From Pirellulales bacterium (GTDB taxonomy: Bacteria > Planctomycetota > Planctomycetia > Pirellulales > JAICIG01): DNA of 35,849 nt. The position numbers and the translations under genes are program-made. Below the pieces are notes generated by a model, which saw only the letters and a program-made list of their open reading frames with translations, was not told where the DNA came from and searched no databases. Below are positions 15,370-23,972 of the stretch, piece by piece; position 1 is the stretch's first letter; the number at the start of each line of letters is the position of its first letter. Location of the stretch: positions 1 to 35,849 of the forward strand of contig JAICLL010000052.1 in the NCBI GenBank assembly GCA_025927475.1, in the 5' to 3' direction.

Positions 15370-17448
15370 ATGCTTCCCATCGCCCTGCGTGCTGTCCGTT
15401 ACTTTGCCATCCCCATCGCCACCCTCATGCTGGCATTGCCTGCCCGTGCCGCCGATCCGGCCGCTAGCCCAATCCCGCTGAAGCGGGTGGTGCTATTCAA
15501 CTCGGGCGTGGGCTTTTTCGACCGCGAAGCCGAGATCGAAGGCGATGCGCGGCTTGAGCTTAAATTCAACGTCGATGACATCAACGACCTGCTCAAGAGT
15601 ATGGTCTTGCAAGATTTCGGCGGCGGCAAGATCTCGACGGTCACCTATGGCTCGATGGACCCGATCACCAAGACGCTCAAGACGTTTGCCATCGACCTGA
15701 CCAGCAACCCGACGCTGGGCGAATTGCTCGGCCAGGCCCGGGGCGAAAGCGTCGAGATCGACGCCCCGAACGCCATGCAGGGGGCCATCTTGGGCGTCGA
15801 GAAGCGCAAGCGCAAGGTCGGCGACGAGACGGTTGAGGCAGAGTACCTGAACCTGCTTACCGATGCGGGCTTGCGCAGCGTGCCGCTGGCCGAGGTGGGC
15901 CGCATCAAGCTGCTCAACCCGCAGCTCGATGCCGAGCTGCGCCAGGCGCTGGCCGTGCTGGCCCTGGGCCACGCCACTGACAAGAAAACGGTCAGCCTCA
16001 ACTTTCTGGGCAACGGCAAACGCCCCGTACACGTGGGCTACGTGCAGCAGGCCCCCATCTGGAAAACCAGCTATCGCCTGGTGCTCAAAGACGATGACAA
16101 GCCGTTTTTGCAGGGCTGGGCGATTGTCGAGAACACCACCGAAGAAGATTGGCAAGACGTTTCGCTGACGCTGGTGAGCGGGCGGCCCATCTCGTTTGTG
16201 ATGAACCTTTACCAGCCGCTCTATGTGCCGCGACCGGTGGTCGAGCCGGAACTGTTCGCCTCGTTGCGTCCGCAAGTTTACGGGCAAGACATGGCGAAGC
16301 GCGAGGAAGAATTTTTGGCACAGCAGGCTGGCGCAGGTGGCCGCGGCAAGGCCCGGGGAAGGCGCATGGCTGCGCCGGCGGCGCCCATGCCGGCGAGCGG
16401 GTTCGCATTCGGCGGTGAGCGCGCGGAGGCAAACGCACTTTACGATCTAGACGCCCAGCGGGGCGTGCAGTCGATGGCCCAAGCCGGCGACGTCGGTGAG
16501 CTGTTTCAGTACGTCATCGACACGCCGGTCGATCTGCCGCGTCAACAATCGGCCATGTTGCCCATCGTCAACGGCTCGGTCGAGGGCGAAAAAGTTTCGA
16601 TCTACAATCCCGCGGTGCAGGCCAAGCACCCGCTCAATGGCCTGCGGCTGAAGAACATCACCGAGCTGCACCTGATGCAGGGACCGATTACCGTCTTCGA
16701 CGGCGGCGCCTATGCCGGCGACGCCCGGATTGAAGACTTGCCGCCCGGCAGCGAGCGGCTGATCAGCTACGCGCTCGATCTCGACACTGAAGTCTCGCAG
16801 GAAAGCAAACCCAGCCCGGAGCAGCTCGTCTCGGTGCGAATTGTGAAAGGAGTACTTGAAAGCACTCGCAAGTATCTGCGCTCGCAGAACTACACCATCA
16901 AGAACTCGGGCGGCAAAAACAAGCAAGTGCTGGTCGAGTATCCGCACGATGCGTCGTGGAAGTTGACCGCGCCGAAAAAAGCCGATGAAACGACACGCAA
17001 TCTCTACCGCTTTGCCGTGACCGCCGAGCCGGGCAAGCCCGCCAAGCTCGAAGTCGCCGAAGAGCAGGTGGTGTCGCAGCAAGTGGCCTTGCACAACCTC
17101 GACGACGACATGATCCACTTCTATCTGCAAGCCAAGGTCGTCAGCGACCAGGTCAAGCAAGCGCTGGCCGAGCTGGTGCGGCGGAAAAGCGAGATCAATC
17201 AGCTCACCATGCGGCAGCAGCAGCTTGAGCAACAGATCAACGTGATCGGGCAAGAGCAATCTCGGATTCGCGAGAACATGGCCCAGCTCGACCGCAAGTC
17301 GGACGTTTACAACCGGTATGTCAAAAAGTTTGGCACGCAGGAAGACGAAGTCGAGAAGCTCCGCGAACAAATCGGCGAGATTAAGGCCGAGCTGAAGACG
17401 AAGCAGCGGGCGCTAGATGACTATCTGGCCGGGCTGGATCTGAAATAG
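15370..17448 (+). CDS. Secreted DUF4139 domain protein with C-terminal coiled coil
   Basis: 692 residues from ATG 15370. The frame is open further upstream but the first ~27 residues from this ATG form a signal peptide (YFAIPIATLMLALPARA), which sets the start. The N-terminal region contains KRVVLFNSGVGFFDREAE and DINDLLKSMVLQDF, the opening typical of this family, and the central part carries the DUF4139 domain with the KTSYRLVL and GWAIVENTTEEDW motifs. A glycine/alanine/proline-rich low-complexity linker at about 315-355 interrupts the middle. The last ~95 residues form a coiled coil with many Q, E and K. DUF4139 proteins resemble mucoidy-inhibitor A; their function is unknown. It is likely periplasmic or envelope-associated. 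Confidence 0.8.
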   Translation: MLPIALRAVRYFAIPIATLMLALPARAADPAASPIPLKRVVLFNSGVGFFDREAEIEGDARLELKFNVDDINDLLKSMVLQDFGGGKISTVTYGSMDPITKTLKTFAIDLTSNPTLGELLGQARGESVEIDAPNAMQGAILGVEKRKRKVGDETVEAEYLNLLTDAGLRSVPLAEVGRIKLLNPQLDAELRQALAVLALGHATDKKTVSLNFLGNGKRPVHVGYVQQAPIWKTSYRLVLKDDDKPFLQGWAIVENTTEEDWQDVSLTLVSGRPISFVMNLYQPLYVPRPVVEPELFASLRPQVYGQDMAKREEEFLAQQAGAGGRGKARGRRMAAPAAPMPASGFAFGGERAEANALYDLDAQRGVQSMAQAGDVGELFQYVIDTPVDLPRQQSAMLPIVNGSVEGEKVSIYNPAVQAKHPLNGLRLKNITELHLMQGPITVFDGGAYAGDARIEDLPPGSERLISYALDLDTEVSQESKPSPEQLVSVRIVKGVLESTRKYLRSQNYTIKNSGGKNKQVLVEYPHDASWKLTAPKKADETTRNLYRFAVTAEPGKPAKLEVAEEQVVSQQVALHNLDDDMIHFYLQAKVVSDQVKQALAELVRRKSEINQLTMRQQQLEQQINVIGQEQSRIRENMAQLDRKSDVYNRYVKKFGTQEDEVEKLREQIGEIKAELKTKQRALDDYLAGLDLK

Positions 17449-17503
17449 GCCGCGAGTGCTCGTGGGATGACCTTCCTAGGTCGTCCGATCAAAAGCGCTG
17501 AAC

Positions 17504-17529
17504 CACGGATCACACGGATGGGCACGGAT
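17504..17529. repeat. Triple CACGGAT repeat
   Basis: CACGGAT occurs at 17504, 17513 and 17523 with spacers of two and three bases, in the gap between the convergent DUF4139 and tsaB genes. Similar ACGGAT runs are familiar from intergenic DNA of other bacteria, but I can assign no role. Confidence 0.4.
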
Positions 17530-17556
17530 GCTCATTAACGTGAAGTGGGGGAAATC

Positions 17557-17590
17557 GTAGGGTGGGCCGAGCGCAGCGAGTCCCACCATC
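17557..17590 (+). repeat. GTAGGGTGGG element, copy 2 (single arm)
   Basis: A 34-base match to the left arm of the element at 27586 (GTAGGGTGGGCCGAGCGC..., ending CCCACCAT). Only one arm is present, so this looks like a solo arm or a decayed element. It abuts the TGA stop codon of tsaB (17589-17591) in a convergent gap. Confidence 0.65.
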
Positions 17591-18278
17591 ATCTTGGTCG
17601 CTTTTCTTCCGCCGCGCTGCGGCGCAGATACAGCGGGGCCAGCGTCCAAAGGTCGTCGTGCTGGCCGGCGGCATGTCTGGCCGCGGCCAAGCGACCGACG
17701 GTTGCAGCGGTGGGCAGCCAGCTTTCGCGCGGCGCGGTCGATATGCCGGAGGGGAGCCGCGGGGCGAGCGTTTCCAGCGCCGGCCCGGTGGCCAACCAGC
17801 CAGGCGCCAGCGACGCAAGCCAATCGCCGGCGGCGCAAATCGCCGCTGGCGCCAGACCTTCAAGCCGTTCGCCCACCACATGAAACCGGGCCGCGTAAAC
17901 GTCGCCCCGCTGGGCGTCGATGGCCGCGGCGATGATGGTCGGCGCTCCGGCGACACCGCCCGTGCTCCATTGCCAGTGGGCGGCAATCGCTTCCAACGTG
18001 TTGACGGCCACCACCTGCGCGCCCACGGCGTAGGCAAACGCCTTGGCGGTGGTGACGCCAACCCGCAGGCTGGTAAATGAGCCAGGGCCGATGGTGACTG
18101 CCACCAGCCGCACGTCGGCGGCGCGGTGTCCGGCGGCTGCCAACACCTGGGCAATGGCCGGCGCCAGCGACGCGGCGCTGCGCCGCCGCGAATCCAATGG
18201 CAATTCGGCCAACGGCTTATCGCCGTCGAGCAGGGCCACGCTGCCGCCGTAGCCGCTGGTTTCCAAAGCTAGAATCAT
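17589..18278 (-). CDS. tsaB: tRNA threonylcarbamoyladenosine biosynthesis protein TsaB
   Basis: 229 residues of the ASKHA-fold family. The N-terminal MILALETSGYGGSVALLDGD is typical, as are LAPAIAQVLAAAG, the VTIGPGSFTSLRVGV motif and AFAYAVGAQVVAVNTLEAIA. TsaB is the non-catalytic partner of TsaD in forming t6A at position 37 of ANN-decoding tRNAs, in the cytoplasm. Consistent with that, it lacks the metal-binding histidines of TsaD. Length is normal. TsaD, TsaC and TsaE are not in this window. The end of the gene runs into a GTAGGGTGGG repeat arm, and the extreme C-terminus is probably not conserved. Confidence 0.88.
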   Translation of the reverse strand: MILALETSGYGGSVALLDGDKPLAELPLDSRRRSAASLAPAIAQVLAAAGHRAADVRLVAVTIGPGSFTSLRVGVTTAKAFAYAVGAQVVAVNTLEAIAAHWQWSTGGVAGAPTIIAAAIDAQRGDVYAARFHVVGERLEGLAPAAICAAGDWLASLAPGWLATGPALETLAPRLPSGISTAPRESWLPTAATVGRLAAARHAAGQHDDLWTLAPLYLRRSAAEEKRPR

Positions 18279-18405
18279 CGTGGCGGGCTTGACCGGTGTG
18301 CGACGCTAACCTAGACTGCGCAATAGGGTTGTGACGATTTTCACGGCTCGACCGGCCTCGTCCCGCCGAGTCATTCTTTTTTCCGCGGCCTCTAGCTAAA
18401 GGTCA

Positions 18406-19161
18406 ATGGGCGTGAAGCGTGCGTTGATCAGCGACATCCATAGCAACCTCGAAGGCCTCGAGGCCGTTCTGGAAGATATCGACAAGCAGGGCATCTCCGA
18501 AATCTATTGTCTTGGCGACATTATCGGATATGGTCCTAATCCCCGCGAGTGCATCGACCTGGTCATGAGAATGCAGGTCTGCATTCTCGGCAACCACGAT
18601 CAGGGGGCGCTGTTTGATCCCGAGGGGTTCAATCAAGGCGCCGAACGGGCAATTTTTTGGACCCGCGAGCAACTGGAAAACCCGATCGGCAATCCCACCG
18701 ACAACGCCAAGCGGTGGGACTTTCTGGGAGAGTTGCCCCGCAATCGGCGCGAGAATGGCTTTCTGTTCGTCCACGGCTCTGCCCGGAATCCGCTGAACGA
18801 ATATGTCTTTCCGGAAGACATTTACAACCAGCGAAAGATGGAGAAGCTGTTCTCGCTGATCGAGCAACATTGTTTTCAGGGACATACGCACGTGCCGGGC
18901 GTGTTTACGCAAAGCCTCAATTTTTTCAGCCCCGAGGAGGTGGGCTATCAATATCGTCTCACGCCCGAAAAAATGATGGTCAACGTCGGCTCGGTGGGCC
19001 AACCGCGCGACGGCGACCCGCGGGCCTGCTATGTGGTGCTGGAAGACGAGATGCTCAAGTTCCGCCGGGTCGAATATCCGTTTGAAAAGACGATCGAGAA
19101 GATCTACGCCACGCCGGAACTCGACAATTTTTTGGGCGACCGCCTCCGCGAGGGACGATGA
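18406..19161 (+). CDS. Calcineurin-like metallophosphoesterase
   Basis: 251 residues. All metal-binding motifs are in order: [63 protein letters not shown] and [11 protein letters not shown]. This is the YfcE/ApaH-like phosphoesterase superfamily; such proteins hydrolyse phosphoesters such as diadenosine polyphosphates or cyclic nucleotides, but the substrate here is open. The late '[17 protein letters not shown]' motif is common in bacterial family members. Cytoplasmic, no signal peptide. It stands alone, divergent from tsaB, followed by a repeat-rich non-coding region. Confidence 0.85.
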   Translation: MGVKRALISDIHSNLEGLEAVLEDIDKQGISEIYCLGDIIGYGPNPRECIDLVMRMQVCILGNHDQGALFDPEGFNQGAERAIFWTREQLENPIGNPTDNAKRWDFLGELPRNRRENGFLFVHGSARNPLNEYVFPEDIYNQRKMEKLFSLIEQHCFQGHTHVPGVFTQSLNFFSPEEVGYQYRLTPEKMMVNVGSVGQPRDGDPRACYVVLEDEMLKFRRVEYPFEKTIEKIYATPELDNFLGDRLREGR

Positions 19162-19311
19162 TCGGCCCTTAGCAGACTGTGACGACGGACCCGAAGCGTG
19201 CCACGGTGAACTCCAGGGCCCGCTCCAGGCGCCGCGGTGCATTTGAGGATGCCACGGTGGATTTTAGGGGTGCCACGGCTTCCGCCGCGGCGCGGAAGGC
19301 ATGGGCCCTCA

Positions 19312-19348
19312 GACGCAGCGGAATTCGTCGCGGCGGCCACGTTGAGAG
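19312..19348. repeat. 37-bp direct repeat, copy 1
   Basis: An exact 37-bp sequence starting GACGCAGCGGAATTCG and ending ACGTTGAGAG, repeated 72 bases downstream at 19384-19420. Flanking sequence differs, apart from the shared period. Confidence 0.8.
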
Positions 19349-19383
19349 CGTCGTGATGGCGAACAGCAGACCTTGGCGGCGGG

Positions 19384-19420
19384 GACGCAGCGGAATTCGT
19401 CGCGGCGGCCACGTTGAGAG
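19384..19420. repeat. 37-bp direct repeat, copy 2
   Basis: Exact second copy of the sequence at 19312-19348. The start-to-start period is 72 bases. Only two copies exist and the spacers are not of CRISPR type, so this is not a CRISPR array. Confidence 0.8.
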
Positions 19421-19584
19421 AGGCATCTTAACGCTGCTCGCGCCGCGACGGATGTCGTGGCACCCTTGAAGATGCGGTGGCGCCCCGTTGAAGGCGCCGT
19501 GGGAGCGTTGAGGCGGCTAGCCGCATCTGCACACTAGGTCGCTTACTTGAATATCGCTTGATAACTAAATCATAACTGGATCGC

Positions 19585-21924
19585 ATGGATAAGCAGTTTC
19601 AGAAGTTTCTGGTGGCGTCGGCCGCCGTGTTGATCGTCAATTTTGCGGTCATGTGGTGGATGCAAAAGCATCGCCCGGCGGCGGCCCCGCGCGAGCAGGC
19701 GAATCAGGCCGCCGATAAGAACGCCGACAAGAACGCCGCGAAGAACGTCGACGGCGCCGGCAAGAAAGCCGAGCCGAAAAAGATCGCCCGAGCGAAAAAG
19801 CCGGACGAACAGCGCGCGGCCGCAGACGACGCCGGAAAAGACAAAGCCAAGCCGAAAGCGAAGCCGGCGGCACCGCCGAAGCAGGTTGCCGATGAGTGGA
19901 TTACGCTTGGTTCGGGCGACCCGACGCAGCCCTACCGGATGCTCGTCACGCTCACCAATCGGGGCGCCGCCGTCGAACGCATCGAACTCAACAGTTCGCG
20001 GTTTCATGATATCGAAGACCGCGGCGGCTACCTGGGGCATCTCGAGGGCGAACTGCCCAAAGGCAAACGCGGCTGCCGCGCTCGCGTCGTCGGACCCGGT
20101 ACGCCGGCCGACCGCGCCGGCCTGAAGGTCGGCGACATCGTCACCGCGCTCGACGGCGAAAAGATCAGCGGCCCGCTCGATTTGGAGCTCGCCGTTCGTC
20201 AAAAAGAGCCGGGCATGGTGGTCGAGCTTTCGGTCGAGCGCGCCGGCAAGTTGCAAAACCTCTCCGCGACGCTGGCCCGCCGCCCGTTGGAAGTCGTCCG
20301 CCCCGAGGGCAAAGACCCCCTGTCGTTCTTGCTGACGATGCAAAAGATCGGCGGCACGGAAATCGACAAAGACGAGAGCGAGTTGCCCGGCCTTTCGCTG
20401 CGCACCGGCAACTGGACGGTGCGGCGCGATGCCGAGAAACCCGATCAAGTGGCGTTCGAATGGCTGCTGGACGATGAGCAGCTCAAGCTCACCAAAACGT
20501 ATCGCCTCGATCGCCTGCCGCCGGACCAGCAAGAAAACAAAGACGCCCCGGCCTATCACCTGAATCTGCGCGTCGAGATTGAGAATACCGGCGACGAGGC
20601 AAAGCAAGTGGCCTACCGGCTCGATGGTCCCACGGGCTTGCCGACCGAAGGCTGGTGGTATGCGTATTCGTCGAAGATCGGGCACGAGTGGACCAATTCG
20701 CCCGGCATTCGCGATGTGGTGTTAGGTTACGAGGACGTCGGATTCAAATACGCGCAGGTCATGGCCAGTCGCATCGCCGAAGATAAGCTGCCGCCTCGCT
20801 ATACGCCACCCAGCGTCGTGTACGCCGGGGTGGATGCGCAGTATTTTGCCTCGGTGCTTATTCCTCGGGGCGAAGGTGCGGCGAAATTCGCCGAAGTGGC
20901 GCCCATTCGTGTCGGCCCCGTGCCCGACGACAAGTATCGTAAGAAACTCGTCGATGTCTCTTGCCGCCTGATCAGCCAGCCGGCCGAGCTGGCGGCCGGT
21001 CAAAAACTGACGCAAGATTTCCAGATTTTCGCCGGGCCCAAGCGCCCCGAACTGTTGGCCCAGTATGCCCAACCGCAGGGTCTGGGCGATCTGGTGTATT
21101 ACGGGCTGTTTGGCTGGGTCTCGACGCGGATGTTGGCGATCCTGCATTTTTTCTACGGCTTGGTGGGCAATTACGGGCTGTCGATCATCATGCTCACGGT
21201 GCTGGTGCGTTCCTGCATCTTCCCGATCAGCCGCAAGCAAGCGATGAACGCGGCCAAGATGCAAGAGCTGCAGCCGGAGATCAAAAAAATCGCCGAGAAA
21301 TACAAAAGCGCCCCCGAGCAGCGGATGAAGGCGCAGCAAGAGCTGTATCGCAAGCACAATTTTCATCCGCTCAGCGGCTGTCTGCCCGCGCTGATTCAAT
21401 TGCCGATCTTTCTGGGGCTATATCGCTCGCTGTCGGTCGATATCGAACTGCGGCAAGCGCCGTTGATCAGCGAATCGGTGCGGTGGTGCTCGAACTTGGG
21501 CGCCCCCGACATGCTTTGGTATTGGCAGCGGGCGATTCCCTGGGACTACCTGACGGGCGAAACCGGCTGGCTGGGCCCCTACCTGAATATCTTGCCGCTG
21601 CTCACGATTGGCTTGTTTATCTGGCAGCAAAAAATGGTGCTGCCGCCTCCCACCGATGACCAGGCCGCCATGCAGCAGAAGATGATGCAATACATGATGA
21701 TCTTCATGGGCGTCATGTTCTTCAAAGTGGCCAGTGGCTTGTGTCTGTATTTCATCGCCTCCAGTCTGTGGGGCATTGCCGAGCGGAAGTTGGTGCCCAA
21801 GACGCTGGCCAAGCCGTCGTCGGGCGGAGCGGCCAGCGCAGGACAATCCGCGCGCGTCAATCCCGCCCCCGCCGGCAACGGCTCGACCGCCTCGCGCAAG
21901 CAGAAGCAGCGCGAGCGCAAGTAA
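19585..21924 (+). CDS. yidC: Membrane protein insertase YidC with inserted PDZ domain
   Basis: 779 residues. Residues 8-26 are the first membrane helix, followed by a long charged Ala/Lys linker (about 30-100). The periplasmic domain begins around 105 (YRMLVTLTNRGAAVERIELN). Between about 160 and 236 lies a segment with PDZ features (GPGTPADRAGLKVGDIVTALDG, AVRQKEPGMVVELSVERAGK), not part of ordinary YidC. The C-terminal insertase domain (about 510-745) is canonical: FGWVSTRMLAILHFF, LVRSCIFPISRKQA with the conserved arginine, PLSGCLPALIQLPIFLGLY and later helices, ending in a basic tail. YidC inserts and folds inner-membrane proteins with or without Sec. The downstream gene may be independent. 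The start is the only ATG giving a membrane anchor. Confidence 0.92.
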   Translation: MDKQFQKFLVASAAVLIVNFAVMWWMQKHRPAAAPREQANQAADKNADKNAAKNVDGAGKKAEPKKIARAKKPDEQRAAADDAGKDKAKPKAKPAAPPKQVADEWITLGSGDPTQPYRMLVTLTNRGAAVERIELNSSRFHDIEDRGGYLGHLEGELPKGKRGCRARVVGPGTPADRAGLKVGDIVTALDGEKISGPLDLELAVRQKEPGMVVELSVERAGKLQNLSATLARRPLEVVRPEGKDPLSFLLTMQKIGGTEIDKDESELPGLSLRTGNWTVRRDAEKPDQVAFEWLLDDEQLKLTKTYRLDRLPPDQQENKDAPAYHLNLRVEIENTGDEAKQVAYRLDGPTGLPTEGWWYAYSSKIGHEWTNSPGIRDVVLGYEDVGFKYAQVMASRIAEDKLPPRYTPPSVVYAGVDAQYFASVLIPRGEGAAKFAEVAPIRVGPVPDDKYRKKLVDVSCRLISQPAELAAGQKLTQDFQIFAGPKRPELLAQYAQPQGLGDLVYYGLFGWVSTRMLAILHFFYGLVGNYGLSIIMLTVLVRSCIFPISRKQAMNAAKMQELQPEIKKIAEKYKSAPEQRMKAQQELYRKHNFHPLSGCLPALIQLPIFLGLYRSLSVDIELRQAPLISESVRWCSNLGAPDMLWYWQRAIPWDYLTGETGWLGPYLNILPLLTIGLFIWQQKMVLPPPTDDQAAMQQKMMQYMMIFMGVMFFKVASGLCLYFIASSLWGIAERKLVPKTLAKPSSGGAASAGQSARVNPAPAGNGSTASRKQKQRERK

Positions 21925-22075
21925 GCAGAATGCACCCCCGGTCGGTTTTGACTCAAAGTCGGCGCAGACGCTGATGACGAATCCGCCGCCACGCGCAAAC
22001 TGGCGTTGCCGCCTGCGCGGTCGTTTCTTTACACTGCCGCGCCGGTTTCGCGCTCGTACTCGCAGCTCTCGCTCC

Positions 22076-23818
22076 ATGGCCACCAGGATCCAGCATCAGG
22101 TTCTACTGCTTCTCGTTGCGGCGTTGGTTTTTTTTGCCAACCTGGGCCAGCCGCGGCTCTGGGACGACGACGAGCCGAAAAACGCCCAATGCGCCCGCGA
22201 AATGTTCGAGCGCGGCGATTGGATCACGCCGACCTTCAACCAGACTCTGCGCTCTGATAAGCCGGCCCTGGTTTATTGGCTGATGATTTCGGCCTACCAG
22301 GCGTTCGGCGTCAGTGAATTCGCCGCGCGCTTTTGGTCGGCCCTGCTGGCTGTCGGCACGACGCTGACGACCTATCACTTGGGGCGAATGCTCTTTGGCT
22401 CGAGGGTTGGATTCTGGGCGGGTTGGATCCTGGCGACCAGTTTGATGTTTGTTGTCGCGGGGCGGGCCGCCACGCCCGACTCGACGCTCATTTTTTGCAC
22501 CACGCTGGCCATGCTCCTGTTTGTGCGCGCCACCTGGGGCGCCGGCCCGACGCTGGCTGGGGCCGATGCGCTGGACGATTATCTGCCGAAACAATGGCCG
22601 ACTTGGGCCGCCATCTATGCCGCCTTGGCCGCCGGCGCTTTAGCCAAAGGGCCGGTGGCGCTGGTCCTGCCTGGCGCCGTGTTGGGCAGCTATCTACTCT
22701 TGGTGAGGCAAGCCATTGCCTCGCCAGCGGCGCCGAACCGGTTCATCTGGTGGCGCCGGGCCATTTCGCCCGCGGCCTGGATACGGGTTTTCTGGAAGTT
22801 GCGGCCCATCACCGCGCTGCTGATGACGACGCTGATTGCCATGCCGTGGTATGCGGCGGTGGGTTTGCGCACCGATGGCGATTGGCTGGCTGGTTTTTTC
22901 GGCCGCCACAACGTCGGGCGGTTTCTCGCTCCGATGGAAGGCCACCGAGGACCGATCGTCTACTATCTGCCGGCCGTGCTGTTCGGGTTCTTTCCTTGGT
23001 CGGTTTTGTTGCTGGCGGCGCTCGCGCAGCTTCGGCGGCGCTTGAAAGACGACCGCGGCTGGGCGGCGTATTTATTCGTGACGTGTTGGGCGGGTGTTTG
23101 GATTGGATTTTTCTCATTGTCGGGCACGAAGCTGCCCAGCTATGTGCTGCCGGCCTACCCAGCCCTGGCCTTGCTGACCGCCGCCTGGCTCGAGGGCTGG
23201 ATTGCCAGCCCACAGCTTGTCTCGCGCTGGTTGCCGCGCCTCGCCTGGGCGACGCTCGCGATCTGCGGCGCGGGCGTGTGCGTGGGTCTATTGGTTTTTG
23301 CCCGGCATGTCCTGCCGGGCGACGCTTGGGTGGCGTGCGTGGGCGGGCCGTTGATTCTCAGCGGAATTGCGGGCTGCGTCTGGGCAGGCCGCCGCCCGCA
23401 AGGCGCCGTCGCCGTGATGGCGGCGGGTTCGCTGGCATTTATCGTCGTGACGTTTGGCTTTGCCGCGCCTGCGATCAGCCGTCATCAAAACAGCGAGCCG
23501 CTGGTGTCGCTGGCGCGGCGGCTTCAAGCGGGGCCGCCGCGCTTGGCCACGTTCGACTATAACCTGCCGAGCCTGGTGTTTTACGCCGGAAACCACGTAG
23601 AGCAGTTTTACGGCGCCGATGAAGTCGCCCGTTATCTCGCCGAGGCGCCCGAGGCCATGGTGGTTTGCACCGCGCGCGATTTTGAGCGGCTGAAGCCGGC
23701 ATTGCCCGGCGGCACCCATGTCGTCGCTCGCCAGCGGCGCTTTTTGCGCACGGGCGAGGTATTGCTGCTCGGACGGCCACCTGAGTTGGCGCGGCGTATC
23801 AGCGGGGCGGACAGGTGA
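22076..23818 (+). CDS. ArnT-like GT-C (GT83) glycosyltransferase, integral membrane
   Basis: 580 residues from ATG 22076; the frame is open upstream but overlaps the end of yidC and is basic and unconserved. The family opening is visible: LGQPRLWDDDEPKNAQCARE, with the acidic catalytic DDE in the first periplasmic loop, then GDWITPTFNQTLRSDKPALV. About ten to twelve hydrophobic helices follow. GT-C enzymes of the ArnT/PMT type transfer a sugar from a polyprenyl phosphate to lipid A, glycan or protein on the outer face of the inner membrane. The acceptor here is unknown. The next gene is a GT2 that could make the polyprenyl-phosphate donor. Confidence 0.82.
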   Translation: MATRIQHQVLLLLVAALVFFANLGQPRLWDDDEPKNAQCAREMFERGDWITPTFNQTLRSDKPALVYWLMISAYQAFGVSEFAARFWSALLAVGTTLTTYHLGRMLFGSRVGFWAGWILATSLMFVVAGRAATPDSTLIFCTTLAMLLFVRATWGAGPTLAGADALDDYLPKQWPTWAAIYAALAAGALAKGPVALVLPGAVLGSYLLLVRQAIASPAAPNRFIWWRRAISPAAWIRVFWKLRPITALLMTTLIAMPWYAAVGLRTDGDWLAGFFGRHNVGRFLAPMEGHRGPIVYYLPAVLFGFFPWSVLLLAALAQLRRRLKDDRGWAAYLFVTCWAGVWIGFFSLSGTKLPSYVLPAYPALALLTAAWLEGWIASPQLVSRWLPRLAWATLAICGAGVCVGLLVFARHVLPGDAWVACVGGPLILSGIAGCVWAGRRPQGAVAVMAAGSLAFIVVTFGFAAPAISRHQNSEPLVSLARRLQAGPPRLATFDYNLPSLVFYAGNHVEQFYGADEVARYLAEAPEAMVVCTARDFERLKPALPGGTHVVARQRRFLRTGEVLLLGRPPELARRISGADR

Positions 23819-23863
23819 GGAGTGTCTGACTGGGCGCGAGAAAAACAGTGCATTGTTACGTTT

Positions 23864-23938
23864 GACGTCTGTAGGGAACGCCCTCCGTGGCGTTCCGTGA
23901 ATTGCGGTTCGATGTTGCGCCGCCCCTCGAGGAACGGC
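23864..23938. repeat. GTAGGGAACG-family repeat element, copy 2
   Basis: GTAGGGAACG (23871-23880) starts a near-perfect hairpin: GGAACGCC (23875-23882) pairs with GGCGTTCC (23889-23896) over a 6-nt loop. It is followed by a 34-base stretch (23905-23938) close to 3244-3277. It lies between the GT-C and GT2 genes. See copy 1 at 3244. Confidence 0.5.
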
Positions 23939-23972
23939 CACCGCTGAATTCGTTGAATCGACATGGAAAATC

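Larger units (their letters stand above)
19162..19584. other. 423-bp repeat-rich non-coding region before yidC
   Basis: No gene is supported here. It holds two perfect 37-bp direct repeats, three TGCCACGG motifs (19199, 19250, 19271) and one inverted CGTGGCA (19456). The open minus-strand frames across it encode only low-complexity Arg/Pro-rich peptides containing the repeated sequence, so they are not convincing genes. The last ~50 bases are AT-richer and probably contain the yidC promoter (candidate TTACTT...TAAATC, weak). Confidence 0.5.

Noticed and set aside
19312..19420. Possible CRISPR array
   Set aside because: Only two repeat copies with a single 35-base spacer, no cas genes, and the repeat lies among other unrelated repeats.
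19104..19426. Minus-strand frames with a repeated Trp-Pro-Pro-Arg-Arg peptide
   Set aside because: The peptide repeat is only the translation of the 37-bp direct repeats; one frame overlaps the phosphoesterase gene, and there is no start signal or domain.
21734..22075. N-terminal extension of the GT-C gene into yidC
   Set aside because: The extra residues are basic and unconserved and overlap the C-terminal coding part of yidC; the family opening begins just after ATG 22076.
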